Shown piece by piece: positions 34,101 through 41,649 of a DNA stretch of 64,000 nucleotides; the stretch's first letter is position 1; each line of letters begins with the position of its first letter. The DNA lies in assembly GCF_001949145.1 (NCBI RefSeq), contig NW_019091502.1, positions 303,253 through 367,252 on the forward strand, written 5' to 3'. The notes beneath the pieces are model-generated. The model saw only the letters and a program-made list of their open reading frames with translations. It searched no databases and was not told the DNA's origin. This stretch comes from Acanthaster planci. Lineage: Eukaryota > Echinodermata > Asteroidea > Valvatida > Acanthasteridae. The position numbers and the translations under genes were made by a program.

Positions 34101-35954
34101 CCAGTTTGAGAGGAGAGGGTGACCGCAGTGGCCTGACACTGTCAGGTTAATCTGGTGTGGGGGCACTCCTTACACTAGGGCATGTGTTGAAATGATACAC
34201 GTAGGTGTTCAAATAATTGTGCTGTTGCTGGATTGTAATCCGATGCAGCGAAGCCTTGTGTTGCTGGGGTTCCCATTATTGGAGTTAATGCACATGGTTA
34301 TTTGGCCAGCATACCTGTGTGTGTGTTTACTCTCTGAGGCTGGTCAATCAAATGTAACTGTGGTATCTCCTGTATGTGATATCGGGTATGGTTGGGGCCA
34401 ATAGGGGAATGACAGTGGAGGTTGCCTGCAAATTTTGATGAGCGTCTTGAATACATGAATGGTTAAGAGGGCCACACAAGTGAGCAGTGAGATTGAGTTT
34501 CCTAGTTCCTTTGGGGTTATATTCCTCAGGATATTGTATAGCATTGCTGTCTTGTAATACTGAATATTGATACAAAATATGGAATGTTAGTAAGAAACCG
34601 TTCTGATAGTAGTTTTTGTCTCATCCTTACAGCTGCTCAGAAACGAGGCAGCACCGGAAGTCGTGAGGCTGTGATGAAACGAGGCAATACGACAGATGGC
34701 CGTGACGCTTTGAAGCCCCTGGCCTCGGACACTGACCAGGCCTACACAATGATGCAGCCCATTCCAAAGCACCATGGCAACAGCACAGTGCATGATGGGA
34801 TAGCAAGCAAAGCCACTGGGCATGTCCCCAAAGCGCCAACTCCCAACAGCCATGGGAAGTCGCGTGGGAGTTTTTCGTCAGTGCCTGGTGCCATCAAGCC
34901 CTCTGAGCAGAAGATGAAACCCAGTGAGATCCTTGTTCGCAGTATGTCTGATTCCAAGGAGCCCATCTTGGACACATACATGACCATGGAGTTCCAGCCC
35001 AAAGACAGTAAAACGAAATCGCCTGACATTTCAAAAACTGGTAACCTAAGCCCTGGGTTGGATAATATCGATGAGAACAAGAACCGTAAATCGGATTATG
35101 TGAATGTTAGCTTACGAGACTCATCTCCCAAGCCAGGGGATAGTGAATATACTTTCATGGTTCCTTCCTCAAGACCAGTGAACGCGAGGAAAGAATCTGA
35201 TAAAGGACGGAGTCAGTCCGCTGTCGAGAGTCTACTGAGAGGAACCCAGAAAGCAGAGGTGGCTTCACGGGGGAGCGAATACATGAATGTGGAGTTCTCA
35301 AAGGGTGGGATGCCTAGTGGAGAGATGCCAGCTAGACCGGTGCCACCCATTCCTGCACGGATACCGGCCGGGAAGCGGGACGATGGGGAGTACATGAATG
35401 TGGAGCCGGGGCTGAGCGTCCGACCGCACAGCCCGCGCTCGCCCACATCGCCACCCGTTCTCCCACAGCGAATGAATGTCCTACCACCACGGAACCCCAG
35501 CCCTGGAACCCCACCCGGTGCGTACTCACCCAGCCTATCAGGAGGTGGGGCAGGTCGTCGAGCGGCCGATCTGAAAGTGGGTGTGGAGGAGCTGACCCTG
35601 AGTGATGGGTCACCAGGCAACTCTGCCCCAACCTCCCTGGGCAGCGCCAGCTCACTGACGTCCGGTAACAAGAGCTGCGAGCCCTCCCCCGGCCCTCCAT
35701 CGCGCCACTCCTCTTGCCGATCCAGCCAAACCTCCCTGGCTGACCGGGAGCTGAACTACATTGATGTGGATATTGGTCAGCCCGACACCAACAGCTCTGC
35801 CATACCGCTGGAGCGGCGTGCTCGCTCACCCTTCACACGTCGAGCAGCCGAAGAGGATAAATCGGCTAAGCCGACAAATTACGCCACGATAGACTTCACC
35901 AAGTCTGAGGGCTTACGCAGTGCAACTTCAACACGAGAAAACAGACCCTTATAA
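1054..35954 (+). CDS. irs: Insulin receptor substrate (IRS) gene, 3' part; eight exons joined across the span
   Basis: IRS proteins are cytoplasmic docking proteins. They are phosphorylated on tyrosine by insulin/IGF receptors and then recruit PI3-kinase p85 (YxxM), Grb2 (YxN) and SHP2. Eight exons (1054-1149, 11161-11244, 13309-13437, 14224-14352, 18858-18976, 21752-21943, 22392-22589, 34633-35954) have AG/GT borders and join without breaking frame; junction phases are 2,2,2,2,1,1,1. They encode roughly 750 residues if all are included. Tail motifs seen: YMNM, YMSM, YMMM, YTMM, YMTM, YTFM, YVNV, YMNV twice, YIDV and YATI. The TPDS/DEY segment and the last two tyrosine motifs resemble vertebrate IRS1 in sequence and order. 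PH and PTB domains are absent and should lie upstream of the window. No start codon of the gene is present. The symbol is generic because IRS1/2/4 orthology cannot be assigned. Confidence 0.93.
3589..3618. repeat. Short tandem repeat, 12-bp period (ACATGCACATGT-like)
   Basis: GTACATGCACAT is repeated about 2.5 times. It is a tandem variant of the GTACATGTAC palindrome. Confidence 0.7.
4433..4830 (+). repeat. Dispersed repeat family A, copy 1
   Basis: The copy starts with GTTATCAC (4440-4447) and holds the inverted end GTGTGATAAC (4788-4797). Inside are a GATTTATCTTCAAGCAAACTTGACGC-like block near 4557-4583 and a block near 4635-4760 (GTGCATTTTGCTTT, then GAATTAGAATAGAGCATTA). The same blocks recur in copies 2 and 3. 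It is probably a non-autonomous, MITE-like element; no coding capacity. Confidence 0.6.
4783..5255 (+). repeat. Dispersed repeat family A, copy 2 (overlapping or adjacent to copy 1)
   Basis: After GTGTGATAAC comes a second AACAAACTTGACGCGCAG block (4812-4829). At 5112-5220 there is a GTGCGTTTGCTTTTAC block followed by GAGTTAGAACAGCGCATTA and GATATGAACCGTGCAATAC. These match the reverse complement of 20047-20150. The inner part 4870-5040 is not shared. Confidence 0.6.
8731..8750. repeat. Perfect 20-bp palindrome
   Basis: TACATGTACCGGTACATGTA is its own reverse complement. It is the longest perfect form I saw of the palindrome that recurs through the IRS introns. Confidence 0.9.
11161..11244 (+). 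CDS. irs: IRS internal exon a' (84 bp), apparent duplicate of exon 1054-1149
   Basis: The exon lies between a strong acceptor (C-rich tract, then attttcacag) and the donor AAAG/gtaaca. The 28-codon frame, phase 2 to phase 2, contains KTRPRTASEGESHFRSGRTP and is open throughout. It joins in frame either after exon 1054-1149 or directly before 13309 (split codon AG+T = Ser). RPRTASEGESH aligns with RPRTQSEGEGNH of the first exon. A cassette or mutually exclusive exon is therefore likely. Whether both are ever in one transcript cannot be told from DNA. Confidence 0.75.
11690..12045. repeat. Degenerate satellite of GACTGTCAGTGACTCTCTG-like units
   Basis: Variants of GACTGTC, TGTCAGTGA and GTGACTCTCTG recur many times over about 350 bases with irregular spacing. 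Examples are near 11750, 11790, 11835, 11900, 11955 and 12000. The array is imperfect and no exact period holds throughout. Confidence 0.6.
12060..12170 (-). repeat. tRNA-derived SINE fragment
   Basis: The minus strand reads GCAAGCTCAGTAATTGATTG (A-box-like, TAGCTCAGT) and then GGTCCGCGATTCAAACCC (B-box-like, GGTTCAAACC), at tRNA-like spacing. The 3' side has no CCA or intact cloverleaf that I could confirm. The B-box core recurs at 45905-45930. Confidence 0.5.
13309..13437 (+). CDS. irs: IRS internal exon b (129 bp, phase 2/2), Ser/Pro-rich linker
   Basis: The acceptor is ctatcccccag and the donor TGAG/gtaaac. The exon encodes a basic Ser/Pro-rich segment including RGRFTMPQRTGSGSLRPASM. This resembles the SFR-GEGTMSRPASVDG segment of vertebrate IRS1 in pattern (Thr-Met, then RPAS). 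No domain is expected here. In vertebrate IRS such linkers are sites of Ser/Thr phosphorylation that modulate insulin signalling. A poly-A run begins a few bases after the donor. Confidence 0.88.
13438..14223 (+). other. IRS intron b-c (0.8 kb)
   Basis: A-rich runs lie at 13443-13480. No exon or mobile element was recognised. Confidence 0.7.
14224..14352 (+). CDS. irs: IRS internal exon c (129 bp, phase 2/2)
   Basis: The acceptor is attttgccgcag and the donor CACG/gtaagc. The peptide includes SDDRYPSYPQPLHASDPNLS and ends SDEYPSFGTSPSDHLIAR. The SDEY...SP.D pattern matches the SSDEYGSSPCDF segment that precedes the TPDS motif in vertebrate IRS1. The split codon CG+G gives Arg on joining to 18858. 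A 12-bp minisatellite starts 28 bases downstream of the donor. Confidence 0.9.
14380..14570. repeat. 12-bp minisatellite, about 16 degenerate units (ACTTCTGCTACA-like)
   Basis: Units such as ACTTCTGCTACA, ACTTCTCGTACA, ACTTCCATCACA and ACATCCAGTACA follow one another. One is 11 bp long. Because the period is divisible by three, frames stay open across it; the minus strand encodes Cys-x-x-Ser repeats. It begins 28 bases after the donor of exon c. Confidence 0.85.
15546..16311. mobile_element. Candidate degenerate DNA transposon bounded by ~33-bp inverted repeats
   Basis: The left end 15546-15577 starts CCTAGTTCCTGATT and ends GGTTCCGGATCG. The reverse complement of 16277-16311 starts CCTAGTTCTGGATT and ends AGTTCCGGATCG. 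A third related block, CCTAGTTTCAGATT, lies inside near 15940. There is no transposase and no clear target-site duplication. It could be non-autonomous or an accidental foldback. Confidence 0.45.
16850..18170. repeat. Composite repeat with TTGACTGG motif clusters at both ends
   Basis: CTTGACTGGCCCGCCA and TTTGACTGGTTCGC lie at about 16891-16925. TTTGACTGGTCTGCCAGACC, TTTGACTGGTCCGCAG and TTTGACTGGCATTTGG lie at 18068-18140. The clusters are in the same orientation and flank about 1.1 kb with no recognised gene. A 7-bp inverted repeat (CTACTAG/CTAGTAG) sits at 16860-16882. Confidence 0.45.
18858..18976 (+). CDS. irs: IRS internal exon d (119 bp, phase 2/1) with a YMNM site
   Basis: The acceptor is tggtttttag and the donor AAAG/gtacat. 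The peptide reads FSGSGRSRTPDSPTRTPIRE, followed by ESLEFTDEYMNMAPSG. It corresponds to FRSVTPDSLGHTPPARGEE...NYICM in IRS1, with the tyrosine site here being YMNM. That motif fits both the p85 (YxxM) and Grb2 (YxN) consensus. The donor runs directly into a TACATGTA palindrome, which the intron shares with many other places in the window. Confidence 0.92.
19798..20034. repeat. Repeat family B, copy 1 (MITE-like)
   Basis: The left end AATTTGACAAGCAGAATAAG resembles the reverse complement of the right end, CTCAATTCTGATTGGTCAAT. The interior (GGTGGCTCAACGCGCGTGGACAGG-like, then TATGGGGTGTCGTAATTTGC) matches a second copy near 59.2 kb. It abuts family A copy 3, so the two could be parts of one element. 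Confidence 0.5.
20005..20330 (-). repeat. Dispersed repeat family A, copy 3 (inverted)
   Basis: Read on the minus strand it begins GTTATCACACAAGCGGTATA and includes CTTCAAGCAAACTTGACGC. It continues with GTGCGTTTTGCTTTTAG, GAGTTAGAACAGAGCATTA and TATGAACCGTGCAATAC. The order is the same as at 4.4-5.25 kb, about 15 kb away and in opposite orientation. Confidence 0.65.
20800..21070 (-). mobile_element. tRNA-derived SINE
   Basis: Read on the minus strand from about 21067: GAGTCAGGTTGGCGTAGTGG (A box TGGCGTAGTGG, 21048-21058), then GGTTAGAATCC (B box, 21005-21015). A non-tRNA body follows (CCACATGTGGATTGAG, ACCCAGAATATTCCTCTGGG). The 3' side ends near a T/A-rich ATTATTGTTATT tract (about 20800). 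The A and B boxes mark an RNA polymerase III internal promoter of a tRNA-derived SINE. The family name is unknown to me. Confidence 0.75.
21752..21943 (+). CDS. irs: IRS internal exon e (192 bp, phase 1/1), His/Pro-rich
   Basis: The acceptor is cttaatacag and the donor TCAC/gtcagt (non-G at -1, but a good intronic part). The frame continues G+CT = Ala and is open. It encodes a His/Thr-rich stretch, GYITLRP, a run of five prolines and SPPRSPQTFS. This tyrosine (YITL) is not a YxxM site. Proline-rich stretches like this can bind SH3 or WW domains, but nothing specific is visible. Intron e-f is only 448 bp. Confidence 0.85.
21944..22391 (+). other. IRS intron e-f (448 bp)
   Basis: T-rich intron with no feature other than the tandem acceptors at its 3' end. 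Confidence 0.8.
22392..22403 (+). promoter_or_regulatory. Tandem in-frame splice acceptors (NAGNAG type) of IRS exon f
   Basis: The sequence ccaccagcagcaccaacag offers AG at 22390-22391, 22393-22394 and 22402-22403. Starting after the first or second differs by one Ala codon; after the third the exon is four codons shorter. All give phase-1 entry and stay in frame. The pyrimidine tract immediately upstream favours the first two. Confidence 0.6.
22392..22589 (+). CDS. irs: IRS internal exon f (198 bp, phase 1/1) with YMSM and YMMM sites
   Basis: The frame gives APTDEDQSYMSMNPMSRGSR at the start and NQGDEGYMMMAPRT at the end: two PI3-kinase p85-type motifs, each preceded by acidic residues as usual for IRS substrate sites. 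The donor is ACAG/gtaggt. The acceptor region has three in-frame AGs (after 22391, 22394 and 22403), so the exact start is ambiguous by 3 or 12 bases. All choices keep the frame. I used the first AG. The middle contains QRSASISGR, a possible basophilic Ser-kinase site. Confidence 0.9.
23997..24210 (+). mobile_element. LINE 3' end (CR1/L2/Rex-like) with ATT tail
   Basis: An open frame from 23997 to TGA 24099-24101 contains FIWNKLPIDIRALSAGTDFK and then LKTHYF. This is the typical C-terminal LWN-LP-IR...FK..LKTH pattern of CR1/L2-type ORF2 proteins. About 100 bases of 3' UTR follow, ending in (ATT)n at 24186-24210. It is strongly 5'-truncated, as is usual for such copies. Confidence 0.65.
24621..24653. 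repeat. Inverted repeat (hairpin), 10-bp perfect arms
   Basis: TCTCACACCA (24621-24630) and TGGTGTGAGA (24644-24653) flank a 13-base spacer that itself has CGG...CCG. Confidence 0.7.
28793..28811. repeat. Inverted repeat, 8-bp perfect arms, 3-base loop
   Basis: TGGCGTTG-AGA-CAACGCCA. Confidence 0.7.
34633..35954 (+). CDS. irs: IRS terminal coding exon (440 codons including stop), tyrosine-rich tail
   Basis: The acceptor is catccttacag; the split codon G+CT reads Ala and the frame is open to the TAA at 35952-35954. Tyrosine motifs by first base: YTMM 34743, YMTM 34977, YVNV 35097, YTFM 35148, YMNV 35280 and 35391, YIDV 35757, YATI 35880. The first, second and fourth fit p85 binding; the YxNV sites fit Grb2. 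NYIDVDI and NYATIDF near the end match the SHP2-docking pair of IRS1 (NYIDLDL and YASINF). RPVPPIPAR fits an SH3 ligand (RxxPxxP). The rest is Ser/Pro-rich and presumably disordered. An upstream ATG at 34584 is intronic, so it is not the start. Overlapping minus-strand open frames come from the GC-rich exon. Confidence 0.97.
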
Positions 35955-38900
35955 AGATTCCTTTCAAGAACCACACGCAGCCTGTCACCAAATTCACCTG
36001 CTTTATTATAATATTGATGTTATTTTCTCTCTTTGGTGGCACACAAGGCACACTCTCCTCTTTCTATGCGTTCAATCATCTCAGTTCTTAGTGGATTTTT
36101 TTATACATATTCATGTGTCTCAACATTTAATAGGAAGATCTTTTTGAAATACTTTTACATTTCCTTTACACAACAAAAAGCCAGCTCTTCAATCAGTTCC
36201 AAGTGGGCGAACAAAGCATATTTAACTTGGATTCATATCTCTCTGGGTTTTTGTTTTTCTTTAAACATCACTTTGTCTTGTTAACGATTAGAGTAAGTTC
36301 GTTATTCTCTGGCTGAATGTACTGGTATTCATTTGTAAACCTGCGTTTTTATCAGTAAAGTGGAAGTTTCCCACGCCCAGCTTTACAAAGAGTACCGTGA
36401 CGGGATGTTCAGATGGCGGACCAATTCAAGTTGGAGATCAACGGGTAAACTCACCATCATGCCAAAGGCATGAAATGTCTTACTGGAAGCCAGATTAGAA
36501 CCCCGATCCATGGGTGTCAGTCGGGGGCGGGGGGTTACATATCCCCCACGCTTTTTGTCGAGGGTCGTTAAATCATTCCCCCATTTTTTGGTGTTGAGAA
36601 AAAACAATGAACGCAGATTGTGCAGATTTGTTTGGACGTTCCAACGACCATAATGTATTTAGTTGCACGCAAAAAAGGGAGAAAAATCTTTTGAAAGTCG
36701 TAAAAACGCCGTTTTGATGTAAGTTTCTGCAGTTGTGTTATACCTATTACAGATGTACATCTGTATCGTGACCATCTCCCCCGGTGTCATTTGGTTTCGG
36801 CACCCCACCCCCCGCCAGGCAAGTCATCCCGCCCCCCACAATCCCCGTCCTTCTTACCGGCACAAATTTACGCCGGCTCCCTTCCGAGAAAATTACAGTT
36901 AGGCTGTCCTACCATTACCAAAGACGTGGTTGTAAGTAGCAGAAGTCATCATAATCTTCAGGAATTTTTGTTTTCACAGGGACAGGAACTTACAACTAAG
37001 CAAATGAGAGAATTACTAAACCTCATTAGTTTTAGAGAGGAACCTTGACCCACTTACTCTACGTCGTGCTACCGATGTATGTATAATTACTCGGCATGAT
37101 GAGGATTCGAAATACCAAGCGTACCAAAAACCTTATTCGTTTCCCTCAGAAGATTTGTATTCTTTTGTCCCGTACTTTTCTAGTCCAAAGATTCTTAATT
37201 TTGAGTAGGTTTTTTCGAGCATCTTTGTGAAGCATGTTAAGTGTAACATTATGATCATAAGGTATTTAATCAGAAGAGAAAACTGATCTAATGTGAACCG
37301 CTGTTGTTTCCGTAAAATGTTTACTGATATTCACACTAGTAATTGTGTTTCTGGAATCCCAGCGTCGTTGAAATTTCTGGTGTTTGTATTCTTGTAACGT
37401 GCAGTACGATGCTGTCCGCTATTCTGTGCGAATGCGATATCAGCTGTAGACGTCACGCAGTACTATTTTTATCGTTCGACGCCTTCTGCCGTTGTGCTCG
37501 GTCTTTTATACATATCAGTAATTGGAGCTCAGTGAATGATTTTCCTCAAAAATTTGGCCTCTACGATAGATGTAATGTGGCGTTGTTTGGCTTGGGTTTA
37601 AAATGTGGGACCCTTCAATGACCAAAAATATAATTTAATGTTACCAAACCAGTTTTGCCTTGATTCTGCTGTTGCAGGTGTGTTCATTATATTTAACTGC
37701 GAAATATAGGTTTCCCGGCCAAATTCGGAAAATGCGCGATATTTCGATTTAGCGTAGGTTTTGAAAACGACTTGAAACCTGGTTTCATTTTCGCAATAAG
37801 AAGCATTCGACTTCGTTTGGCATCCTTAAAATAAATGCAGGTCCATTACTTTTCATTAATTAAAGAGGTTACAGACACGTCACTGGGATTTTGGCGTATT
37901 TCTTGTTAATTACAGCAAATGTGCATTCTTATTCGCTGAAAATCTGTCTTTTACCGTGACCCTTCGGAAGTGAGTATTGATTGTTGTTTGCTGTTATTTA
38001 AAACCGCAAATTATACGTTCAATTTGATTAGAATATACAAGGCTACACAAATCACTACACCACAAAAATGTCTTGTCACTCATTTACAGTGTGTTTGTTA
38101 TCAAACTGTCAAAAAAATCCAGGTTTCTGCTTGAAACGCAGTACAAGAAATAAGATTCCCTCAGTGCCGGTGCTTATAGGTTTTCTACTATAGACGGTAG
38201 TTTCCAATGACAACATGAATAATTTATATCAGTCATGAATATTCAAACATTTAACTAATCAACGAAACACTTCTAAGAATGTCACTTCTGTTAACATACA
38301 AACGAATTCAATTTCTTGACCAGGCATATAAATGACATTTCGTGTGAAATTGCCTGCACATTTTACGAAATAGCTTGAGTTCAAATTAAGATGAATGCAG
38401 GATTGCAGAGGGGCATTCAATTTGGCCCAGAAATGAATGACAATATTCTACACCGGTGCAACATCAGGAAATTGAATGCTGACTCCATACGACTGAAAGC
38501 ACCCTCCTTGAAATAGAATTTTATTTATTAAATAGAAACGGGGATTTCAATGTTCGTTCTGTTTCACTTGAAAGCGAATGCTGCTATTACTAATTCATTG
38601 ACACATTTCCGCAAATGGCCGGGAAAACCTATCGTAGAAACTGTTCTCTGTTGGAAAAACGTCACTTTTCAAGCTAAAGGTAAGATAGTGAAAAGTTCTT
38701 ATTGAGGGTGGAGCAGCGTTAGTACGTTTGTTGCACAGCCCCCCAAAAATTGAAATTCCTAGCCTTTTCTCTAGACTACATTTTCACGGAGCTTAAATGT
38801 AACTTTTCCCTGAACTGTATTGTTAGTTGACTGCCTTTCTCTAAAAGCAGAAATCATTCTTCATCGTCTGTCATAATATTGTGATGTAGTGCTCAGAAGT

Positions 38901-39302
38901 AAGTACATGTAACTCATCAGGCAGCTGAATTACGTCACACCACGATGGCGTAGCTCAGCGCATGCGCCACTAAGTCTTGATCCATTGTTTTGCTCATTCG
39001 TACGTACTTGAATGGGGTCTGTGATGTTACGGAAAAGAAAAAGGCTCATTTATAGTTGAAGAAAGACGTCATAGATCTTTACTGATTAATGTACAGTTTG
39101 AAGTAACCCGCAAATATGGCCGTGTGCTGTTTATTTTGCCCCGGCTTGAAATTATGCACGACTCTATTCGAAGTGGCTGGAGCCACTTCCACAGACTCGT
39201 GTGTAACTTCAAGCCGCAGCGAAGCCATTCAGACTCGGACTTTCATCTGAACTCTTATTTGGTTTGAGACCGAAACCCACTTTTTTGTGTGTTTTTGATA
39301 TG
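35955..39302 (+). other. IRS 3' UTR start and downstream sequence
   Basis: The UTR begins after the TAA at 35954. An AGTAAA variant poly(A) signal lies at 36354-36359. The first canonical AATAAA that I see is at 37830-37835, so the UTR is either about 0.4 kb or at least 1.9 kb long. C/G-run blocks lie at 36520-36550 and 36775-36840 and may belong to an unidentified repeat. No other gene was recognised. Confidence 0.5.
36354..36359 (+). terminator. Possible variant poly(A) signal of the IRS transcript (AGTAAA)
   Basis: It is the nearest polyadenylation-signal-like hexamer after the stop codon. Canonical AATAAA occurs only at 37830, 39869 and 40255. No direct evidence shows which one is used. 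Confidence 0.25.
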
Positions 39303-39348
39303 TAATGTAGGAGGGCCTGACGTTCCGATTCCGGCTGAATATTTCAGA
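39303..39348 (-). repeat. Penelope-like element terminal fragment (hammerhead-like motif), inverted relative to 42.9 kb
   Basis: The minus strand reads CTGAAATATTCAGCCGGAATC and then GGAACGTCAGGCCCTCC. This matches 42920-42955 (GATTCTGCTAGGATGGAAAC, then GTCAGGCCCTCC) closely, including the invariant ACGTCAGGCCCTCC. Confidence 0.55.
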
Positions 39349-41649
39349 AGATGCTTCTTTGGGTATAAAAATGTTGGTGTGGCGAGAATTAGGAAAATTT
39401 AGAATCACATATAGAGCGAACAGTCCATGTACATTCATGTTCAGGTTTTGTGTCAGTGCTCAAGAGCAACTTCGTGTACATGAAGTGACATACATGTACA
39501 ATACACGCGTGAATGGCCTGTTAACAAAACGCCAAAAAGATTTCAGTATGGTATAATTTGTAGGGCTGATCCTAGTCATATTTCGATGAAAAGAAATCGG
39601 AGACTTGGTATGGATTTCACTACAAGCGAATTTTCTAATTTAGATGTTTTATGCTGGATCCCGCACTTCTCACAGCATTGTCTGTTTTTTTTCTTTATAT
39701 TACTTTACCAAAAAAAAATCAGGAATCAAGCGTTTATGAAAGAATCGATGCCTGTTTCACCTAATATTTTTGAAATATTGAAAAGTCATTTACATTCGCA
39801 CTGGTATTTTCAGAATCACATTGTAAGGGGTCAGGGTCGGATCGATTATTTGTTATTGGTATAGTTGAAATAAACCGAATCTCTTTCGATATTCGTTTAC
39901 CTCAAACCGTACGGTATACACCTTTCTTTTTTCTCCTATTTTTGTAGCTTACTTTTTAGAAAAAAAGCTGCCTCATTATCGATTGATTGATGAGCTGTTA
40001 ATAGTCCTTATCAGGTTGTAGATTTAAGTTTGTGCGTTTTGTCAATTTTAAAATTTTAGATTTTCAAATCAAAAGTGAGATTTTTAGTAGCAGCCAAAAC
40101 AGTGGAGACGGATATCTGTGTGATTTGTTTTCATTTTTTGTCCATGACGAATGAGTAAAGTTCGTGTTAGTTTGTAAGTGCTGTATCGGGCAGATGCTTC
40201 CCTTGGAAAGTGGTTACATCGTGATTGTTTCTATCGAAATATTCAAAATGTGTAAATAAATTCATGAGAGAAAAATACTTTAAAGAAGCCAAATGATGTT
40301 TATGTTATGCTGCTGAAGGTACATTGACGTATGTATTAAAATCAAGAACAACTCAAAGTGATGACAGTTGGTCTAGTTCTTTCTTACCCAACCCTGTAGG
40401 CTCTGAGCTCAAGTAACTCTTGTTAACTAACCAGGCCAACCGCCTGGTCTCCGCGCTTCCATAATGAACCAGTTCGGTATTCTATTAAACAGTACATGCT
40501 CCGCTATAGAGTCTGAAAGTAAAAGGTCACACAGCGAGCTTCCGCAACCCTCGCGCGTTCCATCTGTAGGGATTTTATATTGGGCCGTCCTATCACGTTC
40601 AACAATTCTAGAAAACAATTCCTTACTGATATCACCCATTGAAACACATGTTGGAATTTTACCTATGTCTGCCTCAAGTAATATTTTGGAAAAGTCACCT
40701 GGAGATGGGTAAAGAACGAATTTTCTTAACGACCTTTCACGTCGGGCGATATCATACCTAGGTGTCCTTGTTCATGCACGTTTGTTTTCACTCGCCGTGC
40801 TTTCTTGGAAACGAGATTGTACAACCTTGCAAACCTTACCTGTATAGTCGATAGGTTCCAGATTCCGTCGAGTTGACGTCACGCAGTTATTGCCAGCAAA
40901 GGTTATATAAAATCTTAGAATCTTTCTTAGAAGTCGAATATTGCTTTACATTTATTAACTTATAAATTATCAAAGTGTCTGAAATATTTTCATCTGTTTT
41001 TATTTCGGATTTTAACCACAGACTACCGTAAAATTCCAAACGGTAAATGTTCATCTGTGGACGAGACTGGCGCATTGCACTGTTGTACATGTACATGTAT
41101 TTTAGATTTTCGGAAGCGATGGGTCAATTTTTGGGAGGATATTTCTCTTTTAGATCGGGTAATTTTTTAGTTTCTATAAATTGATATACTAGCAAATATT
41201 TTCAAAGCCCTTTTTCCAAGTTGGATTTTTTTTCACTGAACGAAAAAGTATTACAAATTCTAAAATCTTTACACGTTATTTTCCTATCCAAGGGCTCCGG
41301 AAGCGCGCCATCAGGGGTCAACTTTCAGGCTCTATTCGGGCTTTTTCTTGAATAGACTGGTTTCCGTCCCGTACGTAGTATCCAGACGTCTTACAGACGT
41401 TCTCCGAAAGTGTAGGGACTGGTAGTGGGTTGTGCATCCTGCCAGTTGTATGTAAATAAGGAAACAACGCCCGCTCAGTGCACAAATCAAGCAGGAGCTG
41501 ATCGCCTGTTTCGCTTTTTCTTCGTTACTGAAAATAAATTTACCATCACTCACCTAAATTCCTTCACAGTAACCTCTGATTAGAAATAAATTACCGTAAT
41601 TCTTTGTCGATAATAATCATTGAAAATTAAATTTCCACACTGTGATCAA
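39349..41649. other. Intergenic DNA without recognised gene
   Basis: AT-rich, with several short unrelated open frames and AATAAA at 39869 and 40255. It has one TACATGTACATGTA site near 41085. Confidence 0.5.

Larger units (their letters stand above)
22590..34632 (+). other. IRS intron f-g (12 kb)
   Basis: It contains a LINE 3' end (23997-24210), hairpins at 24621 and 28793, and a phase-incompatible exon-like mini segment (31777-31813). No conserved domain was recognised in any open frame. Polypurine/polypyrimidine and G-runs occur (for example near 31530 and 32610). Confidence 0.6.

Noticed and set aside
34584-34632. ATG start for a stand-alone 456-residue protein
   Set aside because: The first 16 codons are intronic. 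The acceptor at 34631-34632 and the matching phase with exon f show the true exon start at 34633.
35213-35829. Long minus-strand open frames (152 and 165 codons) under the IRS tail
   Set aside because: They lie antisense to the strongly supported terminal exon. Their Arg/Gly/Ser composition is the shadow of its Ser/Pro-rich codons.
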